NCBI GenBank assembly: GCA_965219485.1
Contig: OZ244774.1
Location: 124,001-188,000, forward strand
DNA: 64,000 bases
Source: UBA8337 sp937907245
Lineage (GTDB): Bacteria; Pseudomonadota; Alphaproteobacteria; RS24
Direction: 5' to 3'
This document shows positions 1 to 7,442 of this stretch, one piece after another (positions within the stretch are counted from its first letter, which is position 1; each line of letters begins with the position of its first letter). The translations under genes and the position numbers were made by a program. A model generated the notes under the pieces. That model saw nothing but the letters and a program-made list of their open reading frames with translations, made no database searches and was not told the DNA's origin.

Positions 1-1109
1 TCCTCGACGCTGGCCAAAGCGGTGTGGCTATCGGAGGCGCCCACGACGCCAAATTTATATGGATTGGCGCCAATTTTTTGTTCTAGCTCCAGTCCACGGC
101 GCAAGCCCGAGCGCATGAAAGCGCCAACGGCAGGGGTGGCTTCGATGGAGCGTTTGCCATTTGGCAAAATATGCGGGCCGAGCAAATGTTTGTATTTTTC
201 AAAGCCTGCAAACTCATCGACCGGCGACAAAATAGGATGGGTTTCGCTGTCGCCTTTATATTGAATGACTTCTTCTACGGGTTCCCATTTGGCGCGCGCT
301 TGAGCATAGGCCAAGTCTACCGGATTGCCGCTTTCATCTACTTCAGGGAAAAACCGTCCCAGAGAAAGATTCATATTATGGCCAATGGCGACGAAATCTG
401 TGTCGTATTTGGCGGAGGTTTTTTCCATCCACGCCCAAAGGTCACGCGGCTTACTCGAGTCGATAGACGAAAATGGCAGATAGCTTTTCGCCGTGTCGCC
501 ACCATCCGGGGTGAAGACGATGCGGTGCAAGTTGACGGAGTTGGGCATAGAGCTCCATTCCCAACCCGTGAAGCTCGTAAATTTCCCAGGCTCATTATGG
601 GCGTCGGCGAAGTCTACCATTTTGCTCCAAACGGAGGTGCGCACTTTTTTGGCATTGATAGGCGCCAAGTCCCGCAGTTTGCCGCGCGCTACCAATCCCA
701 CGATATCGGCAAACACTTCGTTTTGCTTGCCCGCCTTTAAATCATTATAAATTCGCTTTCCCATTTTTGTGCTCAGAATCGAAGGGTTGCCGGCTTCAAT
801 TTCCGCAAAGACGCCCAGAAACTCGGCATGGTCTGTGACCACAAGAAAGTCAAGCGGGCGGTCGATGCGCACCCGCGCGCGATGGCCCGGATGCACCACC
901 GGCAAGCCTTTGGCAAAACGATAGGCTGTGTCAGGGTCGGCTGTCCGATTGCCGAGCAAATAGGCGTCGAGCGAATAAGAGGTATGTAAATGCGTATCGC
1001 CCCAGTAAAGCTGGGTTGGGGCATCTGCTGCCAAAGCCGATGTGGCGCCCGAGGTGGCCATCGAAAGTGCCAGTGTGGAAGCGAGCAAGCCTGCGCGAAT
1101 ATTTTTCAT
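1..1109 (-). CDS. DUF3604 family secreted protein (3' end cut by window edge)
   Basis: The frame is open from ATG at 1109 to the left edge, giving 369 codons with no stop. Residues 1-28 form a signal peptide (hydrophobic core, then A-L-A before the mature start). The mature protein opens with YWGDTHLHT (residues 35-43) and later has FLVVTDHAEF (about 88-97), GHNMN and GASDSHTA. These His/Asp motifs resemble PHP-type metal sites and are typical of DUF3604 proteins. Family function is not established; a periplasmic metal-dependent hydrolase is an inference. It lies downstream of slyX on the same strand, about 86 bp away. The C-terminus lies outside the window. Confidence 0.85.
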   Translation of the reverse strand, partial: MKNIRAGLLASTLALSMATSGATSALAADAPTQLYWGDTHLHTSYSLDAYLLGNRTADPDTAYRFAKGLPVVHPGHRARVRIDRPLDFLVVTDHAEFLGVFAEIEAGNPSILSTKMGKRIYNDLKAGKQNEVFADIVGLVARGKLRDLAPINAKKVRTSVWSKMVDFADAHNEPGKFTSFTGWEWSSMPNSVNLHRIVFTPDGGDTAKSYLPFSSIDSSKPRDLWAWMEKTSAKYDTDFVAIGHNMNLSLGRFFPEVDESGNPVDLAYAQARAKWEPVEEVIQYKGDSETHPILSPVDEFAGFEKYKHLLGPHILPNGKRSIEATPAVGAFMRSGLRRGLELEQKIGANPYKFGVVGASDSHTALASVE

Positions 1110-1195
1110 AATGACATCCCTCAAAAAGCAAATAAGTGAGGTGATACTAGCAAAAGTCTGGGGCTTTGCAATTGCGCAGCTTTTACAAATGGGGC

Positions 1196-1432
1196 TCAGT
1201 AATGCGGCGGTTTTTCGTCTTGCAGGGAAGGCGCACCGCCGGGGCTTGTATCTTCCACTTCTTGCACGCGCGCCAGCAAGGCCTTTTGCTTGCGGGCCAG
1301 GGTCTCGCGCGCCTGTTCGGCCAAATGCAATTGATCGCTCACCTCATCTAGGGTGTGGGCTTGGTGCGTAAGCATCTCTTCTAAAGCTGCAATGCGGCGT
1401 TCGAGGGCTTCGAGCTTGTCTATATCAGTCAT
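1196..1432 (-). CDS. slyX: SlyX family protein
   Basis: This 78-residue protein is almost wholly coiled coil: heptad-like LEALERRIAALEEML at the N-terminus, then a polar helix. It ends in the PPHY tail that marks SlyX. Length fits the family (about 70-80 residues). Its molecular role is unknown. SlyX was named for its position next to slyD in enteric bacteria, and no slyD is seen here. It lies 40 bp downstream of the Crp/Fnr-type regulator on the same strand, so co-transcription is possible. Confidence 0.85.
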   Translation of the reverse strand: MTDIDKLEALERRIAALEEMLTHQAHTLDEVSDQLHLAEQARETLARKQKALLARVQEVEDTSPGGAPSLQDEKPPHY

Positions 1433-1472
1433 CCAAAATCCCTAGCATGTCGGCGTAAAAACGCAAAGCGGG

Positions 1473-2114
1473 TTAGTCCTCTAAGGCTAGGCTCTCGAGC
1501 GCCGATTGATTTTCTACTTTTAGCCTGCCATAGGCCAGTGAAATAATATTACGCTCCTGCAACTCTTTAAGGGCCCTATGCGCCTGTAAACGCGACAGTC
1601 CGCTTTCATTGCCAAGTTGACTTTGCGTGGCTTTAATCCACGGGTCGCTGTGTTTCTGCCGTTCCAGTAAAGACTTAACGACACGAGACAAGGGATTGGG
1701 TTTGACGATATCCGTAATCGTAAACAACCCGTGTTCAACAATTTCCGTGAAGTTTTGAACAATGGCCATGGCGAAAGCTGTATCGCGAGCAAACATCTTT
1801 TGGGTTTGTGTCCGGTTGATCCGCAGTATTTTTGACGGCTCAAGGCTTACCGCCTTAAATAGGCGAGGGGTGTCGAGGAATACGGTGGAGTGACCAAAAA
1901 CATTGCCTACGAGGTTTTGTGAGAACTTGACGATATGCCCATTGGGTTGGGTTTTGCTAAATTGAATTTCGCCGCTCAGGATTATGTTGAGGCTGGCATA
2001 CATGTCATCCTCATCATAAATTAACTCATCGGCGGCAAAAGACTTTAACTCGCCTACTTCAAGCAAATTATTTTGGGTTTTTTGTGACAATTTATCCCAG
2101 AAACACTCAACCAT
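1473..2114 (-). CDS. Crp/Fnr-family transcriptional regulator
   Basis: A 213-residue protein with an N-terminal cyclic-nucleotide-binding-type jelly roll (about 15-130; IILSGEIQF and a GNVFGHST turn) and a C-terminal Crp-type helix-turn-helix (about 160-200; TQSQLGNESGLSRLQAHRAL). Only one cysteine is present (residue 4), so an Fnr-type 4Fe-4S oxygen sensor is ruled out. The phosphate-binding motif of true cAMP receptors is not obvious, so the effector is unknown. It is transcribed divergently from the outer-membrane barrel gene at 2298 and is the natural candidate to regulate it; that link is inference from position. Confidence 0.85.
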   Translation of the reverse strand: MVECFWDKLSQKTQNNLLEVGELKSFAADELIYDEDDMYASLNIILSGEIQFSKTQPNGHIVKFSQNLVGNVFGHSTVFLDTPRLFKAVSLEPSKILRINRTQTQKMFARDTAFAMAIVQNFTEIVEHGLFTITDIVKPNPLSRVVKSLLERQKHSDPWIKATQSQLGNESGLSRLQAHRALKELQERNIISLAYGRLKVENQSALESLALED

Positions 2115-2125
2115 ACCGAAATGCT

Positions 2126-2156
2126 TTACACCTAAACTTACACCTAAACTTACGCC
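2126..2156. repeat. 12-bp tandem repeat upstream of the Crp-like gene
   Basis: The unit TTACACCTAAAC is present twice in tandem (2126-2137, 2138-2149), followed by a partial third copy (TTACGCC, 2150-2156). It starts 12 bp before the regulator start codon, so it lies in that gene's leader or ribosome-binding region. In the minus-strand transcript it reads GTTTAGGTGTAA, which puts purine-rich AGG near the start. Confidence 0.8.
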
Positions 2157-2208
2157 TTTTAGCTTACCTTCTCTGAGGGCAAATTTGCAAAAGCAATTAG
2201 GGCCTTGT

Positions 2209-2234
2209 CCTGATTGTGCACAACAATGTTCAGG
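2209..2234. promoter_or_regulatory. Possible operator in the divergent regulator/barrel spacer
   Basis: Within the 183-bp divergent spacer, CCTGA (2209-2213) and TCAGG (2230-2234) form inverted arms. Between them lies a perfect 10-bp palindrome, TTGTGCACAA (2214-2223). Dyad symmetry fits a dimeric Crp-type regulator such as the adjacent product. It does not match the canonical Crp or Fnr consensus, so it is only a candidate site. Confidence 0.3.
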
Positions 2235-2248
2235 TGAACTATTTATCT

Positions 2249-2271
2249 GCCAAAAAGTTGGCTAGTTTTTT
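2249..2271 (+). promoter_or_regulatory. Terminator-like hairpin in the barrel-gene leader
   Basis: GCCAA (2249-2253) pairs with TTGGC (2258-2262) around an AAAG loop, followed by TAG and a run of six T. It lies upstream of the AAGGAG ribosome-binding site and about 27 bp before the ATG at 2298. If transcription starts upstream, this could attenuate it. The stem is only 5 bp, so it may be fortuitous. Confidence 0.25.
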
Positions 2272-2297
2272 AGGGTTCAGTCTTTAAGGAGTAAATT

Positions 2298-3209
2298 ATG
2301 TCGAGATTGTCTATTCTAGCCTTGTGTAGTGGAGCCCTAATTTGTGGACCCGCCGCGGCACAAGATGGCGGCCAAGAGGCCGTGAATTTTTTTAAAACTA
2401 ATTTGACCTCCCAAGCCCGGGCCAGTGCAACAAATGCTCTGGAAGGCGCGTTGGATAGTCTGCCGATATCAAACCTTGAAATCACGATTTCAGATATCGA
2501 AGACCAAGATACCAGTTACAGCCTTTTAACGGTTCAACCGCTTGTTGATAACGAGGAAAATGGTACGGCTGTGTTTTTGCAAGTGAGTGCCAACCGCACC
2601 GCCAAGCGCAACACGGCCAATATTGGCCTCGGTTACCGCAAGCTCGTGGCAGATGGCAAACTTATTCTTGGGGTCAATGGCTTCTATGATAACGAGTGGA
2701 CTTATAAACACGAGCGCGCTTCGGCCGGTCTTGAAGTTCTCTCCAGCGTTGGCGACTTCCGCTATAATCAGTATTTCGCGCTCAGCGATGCCTTGACCGG
2801 CGAGGGGGCTGCGCAAGAACGTGCCCTCGACGGCTATGACGCCGAACTTGCTGTGCCATTGCCGTATCTCCCGCAAACCAAACTGCATGCAAAAGCTTTT
2901 AAGTTTGATAGCGATGATGTGGCTACGGTCATTGAAGGACAAACCTTTAGCCTGCGAAGTGCCTTGCCGTATAGTTTCACGATCGAGCTTGGAACGACTT
3001 CCTATGACGATAATACGGCGGACCAAGATTACGCCAATCTATCTTATCGGATGGCTTTTGGATCCTCTTCTTCAGCCCCAACGACTTTCATTTCGGACGT
3101 CGCCTATCAGCTAAGTCCAGTGCGCGATCGTCGTTTTGAGAAGGTGCGTCGTGCCAATACGATTGCCAAGTCGGGTGGCGCCTTTGTTGTTTCTGTTTCG
3201 GGAGTATAA
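2298..3209 (+). CDS. Stand-alone inverse-autotransporter-type outer-membrane beta-barrel
   Basis: A 303-residue protein with a signal peptide (1-21, ending A-A-A-Q) and a good AAGGAG ribosome-binding site. From about residue 75 on it shows the features of intimin/invasin beta-domains: GFYDNEW (128-134), HERASAGLEVLS (138-149), LDGYDAEL (178-184) and VPLPYLPQ (186-193). Alternating amphipathic strands follow, then the closing RRANTI motif (284-289). In known inverse autotransporters the barrel continues into Ig-like or lectin passenger domains. Here the chain stops about 14 residues later, so there is no passenger. The next gene, four bases on, encodes a secreted protein. Outer-membrane location is firm by family; a role in exporting the partner is inference. 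Confidence 0.75.
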   Translation: MSRLSILALCSGALICGPAAAQDGGQEAVNFFKTNLTSQARASATNALEGALDSLPISNLEITISDIEDQDTSYSLLTVQPLVDNEENGTAVFLQVSANRTAKRNTANIGLGYRKLVADGKLILGVNGFYDNEWTYKHERASAGLEVLSSVGDFRYNQYFALSDALTGEGAAQERALDGYDAELAVPLPYLPQTKLHAKAFKFDSDDVATVIEGQTFSLRSALPYSFTIELGTTSYDDNTADQDYANLSYRMAFGSSSSAPTTFISDVAYQLSPVRDRRFEKVRRANTIAKSGGAFVVSVSGV

Positions 3210-3213
3210 ACCA

Positions 3214-4197
3214 ATGAAATTGATTTCTAGTTTTAGTGTTTTAAATTTAGTCTGCTTTTCTCTACTCGTTTTCATGTCGCCAGCTTCAGCAGAGACCGAC
3301 AATGCATGTGTGAGAGCGGATGGCGCAATTCTCATCGATTCTAGCAAATTTGGGACTGATAGTGACCCCAATCAAGCAGGTCTTCAGCCTAGCGTTGTAG
3401 AAGACATTGACGGGAACTTGGGGGCAAGCTGCAAAGAGATTCCAGATGGCTATAAGGTAACTTTTTATCGCATGGCTATGTGTACTTCGAACCCAATCCT
3501 AAATTCCAACAGTCTCGATGGGTGCACCCTTTTGCTCAATGATGATAACGGTGTGGAGCACTTGATTGAAGGCACCAACAATGCTGCCGTTCTAGATACT
3601 TCCTCCGCCGATACCCCCATTGCTAGTGGCAGTTATACTTTCCTAGCTCTGATTTTATCCAATGAGCTGCAAATCAAGCATTTGGAAGAATTTATCGATC
3701 AAAATGGAGACCCTAGAACCCTCATCGGGGAAACCGGAGTGGGAAGTTATTGCTGGACCAATGATGCCATCACAACCTTTACAGGTACGTTGCAGGATGC
3801 GGATTATCCGGACGGCACCATTGTAAGCTCGGATCCAAATGATCGGTCTACTTTGGGGATGGACTGTGGTGCTACACCAGGGACGCCGCAATTTGCGACT
3901 GAAATTTACGATAACTTTGGCCAAGGCGCGTTTGCAGCCATCGAACCTGGCTCGCAGCAAGCTATATTGCTGGCGTCTGACAATGTGACGACGGCTATCT
4001 CAGCCGCAAACGCCAAGCGAATTTTAGTGGCGATGCCTCTTACCGCGGAAGTAACACCTTCCAGTCAGTTTGATCTCAAATTTACGCTAACTCGCTCTGT
4101 GAGCATTGATATGCACTTGGATGAGAATTCGGGCTCGGTGACTGCGTTGAAGAACGGCGCTGACCCGTTTTCAGTAAGCCTAACGGTTACCAACTAA
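3214..4197 (+). CDS. Secreted protein of unknown family, partner of the barrel
   Basis: I take the ATG at 3214, which gives 327 residues. GGAG lies 9 bases upstream, and the protein then begins with a clear signal peptide (MKLISSF..., cleavage near PASA-E). A longer frame from 3136 overlaps the barrel gene and lacks a signal. The mature part has six cysteines (CVRAD, SCKE, MCTS, GCTL, YCWT, DCGA), allowing up to three disulfides. It is rich in Asp, Asn, Thr and Ser. The C-terminal 60 residues look like beta strands and end in SLTVTN. I recognise no family. It is co-transcribed with the barrel gene (4-base gap) and the pair is closed by a terminator, so it is a likely substrate or surface partner. 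Confidence 0.8.
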   Translation: MKLISSFSVLNLVCFSLLVFMSPASAETDNACVRADGAILIDSSKFGTDSDPNQAGLQPSVVEDIDGNLGASCKEIPDGYKVTFYRMAMCTSNPILNSNSLDGCTLLLNDDNGVEHLIEGTNNAAVLDTSSADTPIASGSYTFLALILSNELQIKHLEEFIDQNGDPRTLIGETGVGSYCWTNDAITTFTGTLQDADYPDGTIVSSDPNDRSTLGMDCGATPGTPQFATEIYDNFGQGAFAAIEPGSQQAILLASDNVTTAISAANAKRILVAMPLTAEVTPSSQFDLKFTLTRSVSIDMHLDENSGSVTALKNGADPFSVSLTVTN

Positions 4198-4231
4198 CCT
4201 AATTACTCGTTTTTTGACGAGTAAAACAATC

Positions 4232-4266
4232 AGGGCGCGGCGCCATATGGCTGCCGCGCCCTTTTT
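4232..4266 (+). terminator. Rho-independent terminator of the barrel/secreted-protein operon
   Basis: AGGGCGCGGC (4232-4241) pairs perfectly with GCCGCGCCCT (4253-4262), loop GCCATATGGCT, followed by a T-run to 4266. A weaker ACTCGT/ACGAGT hairpin with a T-rich loop precedes it at 4205-4222. Confidence 0.88.
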
Positions 4267-4282
4267 CGTATCCCTAGCTCTG

Positions 4283-4324
4283 TCTCAAATCAGTTGTCTC
4301 AAATCAGTTGTCTCAAATCAGTTT
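4283..4324. repeat. 14-bp tandem repeat over the nitroreductase stop codon
   Basis: TCTCAAATCAGTTG occurs at 4283-4296 and 4297-4310 and, with one change at the last base, at 4311-4324. The copy nearest the gene supplies its TGA stop (complement 4313-4315). The two extra copies lie just past the stop. Confidence 0.95.
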
Positions 4325-5416
4325 GGCTTCCACACCCCACCGAGGGGCAGGCGGTGTTTTGGGGCCATAGCCCAAGCGACCAAACATTTGAATGGTATCT
4401 CCGTCGCGAGCGAAGCTAGTTTGAATGGCTTGGTTCAGCGGTTTCATCTCGCTATATTCTTGCAAGGCTTGGCTAATAGGATGCAAAGAAACGCCAAGAT
4501 ATGTGGTCATTAAGTTGAGCCGCAACCATTGCCGCCCCGCCGCTATTTGGTCGGCGCGTGTATTGCCTTGGGTCTTCAACAAAATATAGGCAGGGGTCGA
4601 TTTTAACATTTTCTCATACATGTCGCGGCCTTGTTGATAGGAAGCGCTTTGCGGGTCCATTAGGGTTTCTGGCGTCAGATTGCCGATCAAACTCAGCATC
4701 TCCAATAGCGGGCCACCAAGGTCGATACCATCGGGGGTCGCATTGATTTGAGACTTTCCGATGCGCATTAAATCGACACTCTCTTTGAGCGTGCGTTCGG
4801 TTTCATATTCCACCAAAAACGCATCCCAACTTATTGTCTTCAGACGGTCGACGGCGCGGGCATTGGTGTAGACATCGCCAAACACCGATAGGGCTTGCGC
4901 GTGCGCTGGCTCCAGCTCGGTATCGGAAAAAGGTTCTTTGCACGAGCGCCGGTCTTGGAAAGCGCCAAATAGCTCGCCATCTGTGCCGGCCAGCCCGGCT
5001 TCGGCTTTCAGGGTAATGCGCGCCACATAGTCTTCGTTTTGGGTCGGGAATAATTGGGTCTCGGCGCGATAGTTTTTCTGGGCCGCAGCCACAGTGAGGG
5101 CTTCTAAAAAGCACCCCATGCCAATGGTTAATTGGCGGTCAAACGGGTCGGTCTCTGGCAGGTTCTTGTCGAGGTCGCGGTAGATATGAATTTCATGCTC
5201 GTCCACCAGCTCGGCCATCCAAGGTTGGCGGTTATGGGGATTAGGCGCCAAAATGGCATAGGATAAAGCAAAGCGGCGCACCTCTTCATATTGGCCAGCT
5301 TGCCCCCAGGGTCTTAGGGCCTTTGTGGGGCTTCGTGTGCTGGCAAAGCCAGCCAGAGAGGCGGCCGAAACAATGACGCCTCCACCAACTAATTTTAAAA
5401 TGTCGCGACGCTGCAT
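4313..5416 (-). CDS. Tat-exported nitroreductase-like flavoprotein
   Basis: The start chosen is ATG 5416 (367 residues), preceded by GGGAG. An upstream in-frame start would add 16 residues with no sense as a signal. The N-terminus has a twin-arginine signal (QRRDILKLVGGG followed by a hydrophobic stretch). The body carries LAPNPHNRQPW and FDRQLTIGMGCFLEAL, which resemble the FMN-binding motifs of Acg-type nitroreductase-family proteins, and a late LGYG motif. Cofactor-loaded export through Tat to the periplasm is therefore likely; the substrate is unknown. It is divergent from the amidase operon. Its 3' end carries a triplicated 14-bp repeat. Confidence 0.75.
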   Translation of the reverse strand: MQRRDILKLVGGGVIVSAASLAGFASTRSPTKALRPWGQAGQYEEVRRFALSYAILAPNPHNRQPWMAELVDEHEIHIYRDLDKNLPETDPFDRQLTIGMGCFLEALTVAAAQKNYRAETQLFPTQNEDYVARITLKAEAGLAGTDGELFGAFQDRRSCKEPFSDTELEPAHAQALSVFGDVYTNARAVDRLKTISWDAFLVEYETERTLKESVDLMRIGKSQINATPDGIDLGGPLLEMLSLIGNLTPETLMDPQSASYQQGRDMYEKMLKSTPAYILLKTQGNTRADQIAAGRQWLRLNLMTTYLGVSLHPISQALQEYSEMKPLNQAIQTSFARDGDTIQMFGRLGYGPKTPPAPRWGVEAKLI

Positions 5417-5545
5417 TGGTTTCTCCCTTTTATTCTTCTGCCTATACAACAACAAAGAAACCACTGTCTGTCTACCCCGTCAGAAATGTGTTTTTGGGGT
5501 GTCAAAAAGCTTGCAAATATTTTTGAGTTTGCCAAAGTTCCTCGC

Positions 5546-6934
5546 ATGGTAGATTTGGATTTAACAGCGCAGGTAGCTCTTTTAAAAGCTAGAGAAATGT
5601 CTCCAAAGGAGTTGGTGGCGGCAAGTATCGCGAGGGCTGAAGCGCTGGAGCCGAAGCTCAACGCTTTGACCACGCGCCGCTTTGAAGAAGCTCTTATCGC
5701 GGCCGAGACAGCCGACCTCGAAACGCCGTTTGCGGGCGCCCCTTTTATGCATAAAGATTTGGTCGATGTACCGGGCTTTGTGCGCAGCGATGGCGCTCAT
5801 CCGGCTTTGCATCAGCAGCCTGAGGCCGCGCCGCCCCTTATCGCTGCTTTGCAAAAATCTGGCCTTACCTTTTTAGGTGCCACCAATACCCCTGAATTTG
5901 CTTCGCTACCCGTCACCAATAATCAGACTTTTGGCGCCACGGCCAATCCGTGGGATATCTCCAAAACATCGGCGGGCTCCAGCGGCGGCTCGGCTGTCGC
6001 GGTAGCTGCGGGATATGTGGCCGCCGCCCATGCCACCGATGGCGCGGGCTCCATTCGCATGCCGTCTTCGTTTTGCGGAACCTTTGGCTTCAAGCCATCG
6101 CGCCAGCGTTTGCTATCCGGCGAGGCGGATGGCTCGCATCCCTTCCTGAAGCATCATCATGCGATTACTCGCAGTGTGCGCGATAGCGCTTGGTTGTTTG
6201 ATGTAACGCAAGACCGCTCGGCCCAAGCTACCTATCGGCCCCTTTCGGCAAAGCAGTTGGCGCGGCAAAACCAGCCGCTAAAAATTGGGCTGATGTTCGA
6301 TAATATTCAACATGCCGAAGTCGCACAGCCGATACGCCAAGCCATTGAGGAGACGGCTAAAACTTGCGCCGCGCTTGGCCATGAGGTTATCGACCTCTCG
6401 CTGGCGGGGGTTGATGGCCAAGGTTTTTGGGGTCATGTCGAGAATATGTTCCTCGTGCGAATGCCCTTTTTGGTGGCCGCGATTGAGCAAGCCACAGGCG
6501 CTGCTTTTGAAGACAACGCGTTGTTGTCTCCTTTCACCACGTCTATGGGAGTGGCCTCGCGCGATTTGCCAGACCAAGCCGAAGCTAAATCTTTACAGGC
6601 TTTCGAGCAGCATCGTGCCAGCTTACTGGCGGGCTTTGAAAGCGTCGATGTTCTGCTAACGCCGGTAACGCCGATGATGCCATTTGGCCATGATGAGCTG
6701 ACGCCGCAAGGGAGTTTGGCCGCCGATGGGCAAAAGATTGCCGACATGATGAGCTATATGGCGCTTGCCAATGTTTATGGATTGCCTGCCATGTCGATAC
6801 CCACCAATATGTCGGGGGGCTTGCCGATTGGCGCACACTTTATGGCTGCGCCGGGCATGGACGCTCTTTTGTTTGATTTGGCTTATGCTCTGGAAGAAGC
6901 AGCGCCTTGGTCTCATAAACCGACAGCTATATAA
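5546..6934 (+). CDS. Amidase signature family hydrolase
   Basis: The start chosen is ATG 5546 (462 residues), because homology-like sequence begins at VDLDLTAQVALL; upstream in-frame codons look non-coding. The Ser-cisSer-Lys triad is visible: Lys70 in MHKDLVDV, cis-Ser146 in GSSGGSAV, and nucleophile Ser170 in DGAGSIRMPSS. The 24-residue Ser-Ser spacing is standard. The usual GGSIR reads GAGSIR. It hydrolyses a carboxamide of unknown identity. The lack of gatB/gatC neighbours argues against GatA. It heads a co-directional run with the MaoC and ligase genes (24-bp gap), suggesting catabolism of an amide-linked acid. Confidence 0.88.
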   Translation: MVDLDLTAQVALLKAREMSPKELVAASIARAEALEPKLNALTTRRFEEALIAAETADLETPFAGAPFMHKDLVDVPGFVRSDGAHPALHQQPEAAPPLIAALQKSGLTFLGATNTPEFASLPVTNNQTFGATANPWDISKTSAGSSGGSAVAVAAGYVAAAHATDGAGSIRMPSSFCGTFGFKPSRQRLLSGEADGSHPFLKHHHAITRSVRDSAWLFDVTQDRSAQATYRPLSAKQLARQNQPLKIGLMFDNIQHAEVAQPIRQAIEETAKTCAALGHEVIDLSLAGVDGQGFWGHVENMFLVRMPFLVAAIEQATGAAFEDNALLSPFTTSMGVASRDLPDQAEAKSLQAFEQHRASLLAGFESVDVLLTPVTPMMPFGHDELTPQGSLAADGQKIADMMSYMALANVYGLPAMSIPTNMSGGLPIGAHFMAAPGMDALLFDLAYALEEAAPWSHKPTAI

Positions 6935-6958
6935 GAAGCACTTAAAAGGAAACAAAAC

Positions 6959-7429
6959 ATGAGCGACGCAAAACACTTTCTGGAAGCCCTAAAGGCCAAG
7001 ACCGGAGACGAAATGGGGCTTACCGATTGGTATTGCTATGACCAAAAGGCAGTGAGCACGCATGGCGCCAATTCTGGTGATGATGGCCCCATTCATAGCG
7101 ACCCCGAGTATTGCCGCGCCAATACGCCTTTTGGCGGCACGATTGTGCAGGGTTCTTTGCTTCTTTCTACATTTACCAGCATGGCCAAATCTTTAGTCTG
7201 GCCTCCGGGCGACATGGTTTTTCGTCTCAGTTATGGGTTCAATAAAGTACGTGTCATTCAGCCGGTAAAAACCGGCCAGAGATTTCGCGCGCGCTTTCAT
7301 TTGAAACATGCAGAAGCTAAGGACGACCAAGCCACTTTGGTAACCTTGGACGTAAGCTTTGAGGCGGAAGGCACGCCCGGCACCGTATTGGCAGCGGAAT
7401 GGCTAGCCTATTTGCGGTTCAGCTCGTAA
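6959..7429 (+). CDS. MaoC-family hotdog-fold dehydratase
   Basis: A 156-residue hotdog-fold protein. The hydratase-type motif IHSDPEYCRANTPFGG (about 42-57), followed by IVQGSLLLS, supplies the usual Asp and His. AAAGGA sits 9 bases upstream of the ATG. MaoC-type enzymes hydrate or dehydrate enoyl-CoA or 3-hydroxyacyl-CoA esters. Placed between an amidase and an acyl-CoA ligase (13 bp before the ligase), it probably handles the CoA ester made by the ligase. Substrate unknown. Confidence 0.85.
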   Translation: MSDAKHFLEALKAKTGDEMGLTDWYCYDQKAVSTHGANSGDDGPIHSDPEYCRANTPFGGTIVQGSLLLSTFTSMAKSLVWPPGDMVFRLSYGFNKVRVIQPVKTGQRFRARFHLKHAEAKDDQATLVTLDVSFEAEGTPGTVLAAEWLAYLRFSS

Positions 7430-7442
7430 AGGAATTGACACC

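Noticed and set aside
22..740. Plus-strand open frames at the left edge
   Set aside because: They are antisense to the DUF3604 gene, which has a signal peptide, metal motifs and an unbroken frame of 369 codons.
1473..2114. Fnr-type oxygen sensor
   Set aside because: Only one cysteine is present, so the four-cysteine iron-sulfur site cannot form.
2526..3026. Minus-strand open frame of 166 codons opposite the barrel gene
   Set aside because: The plus strand carries the signal peptide, ribosome-binding site and family motifs. The antisense frame has no recognisable content.
5546..6934. GatA subunit of the tRNA amidotransferase
   Set aside because: There is no gatB or gatC nearby, and the gene is linked to MaoC and CoA-ligase genes, so a small-molecule amidase is more likely.
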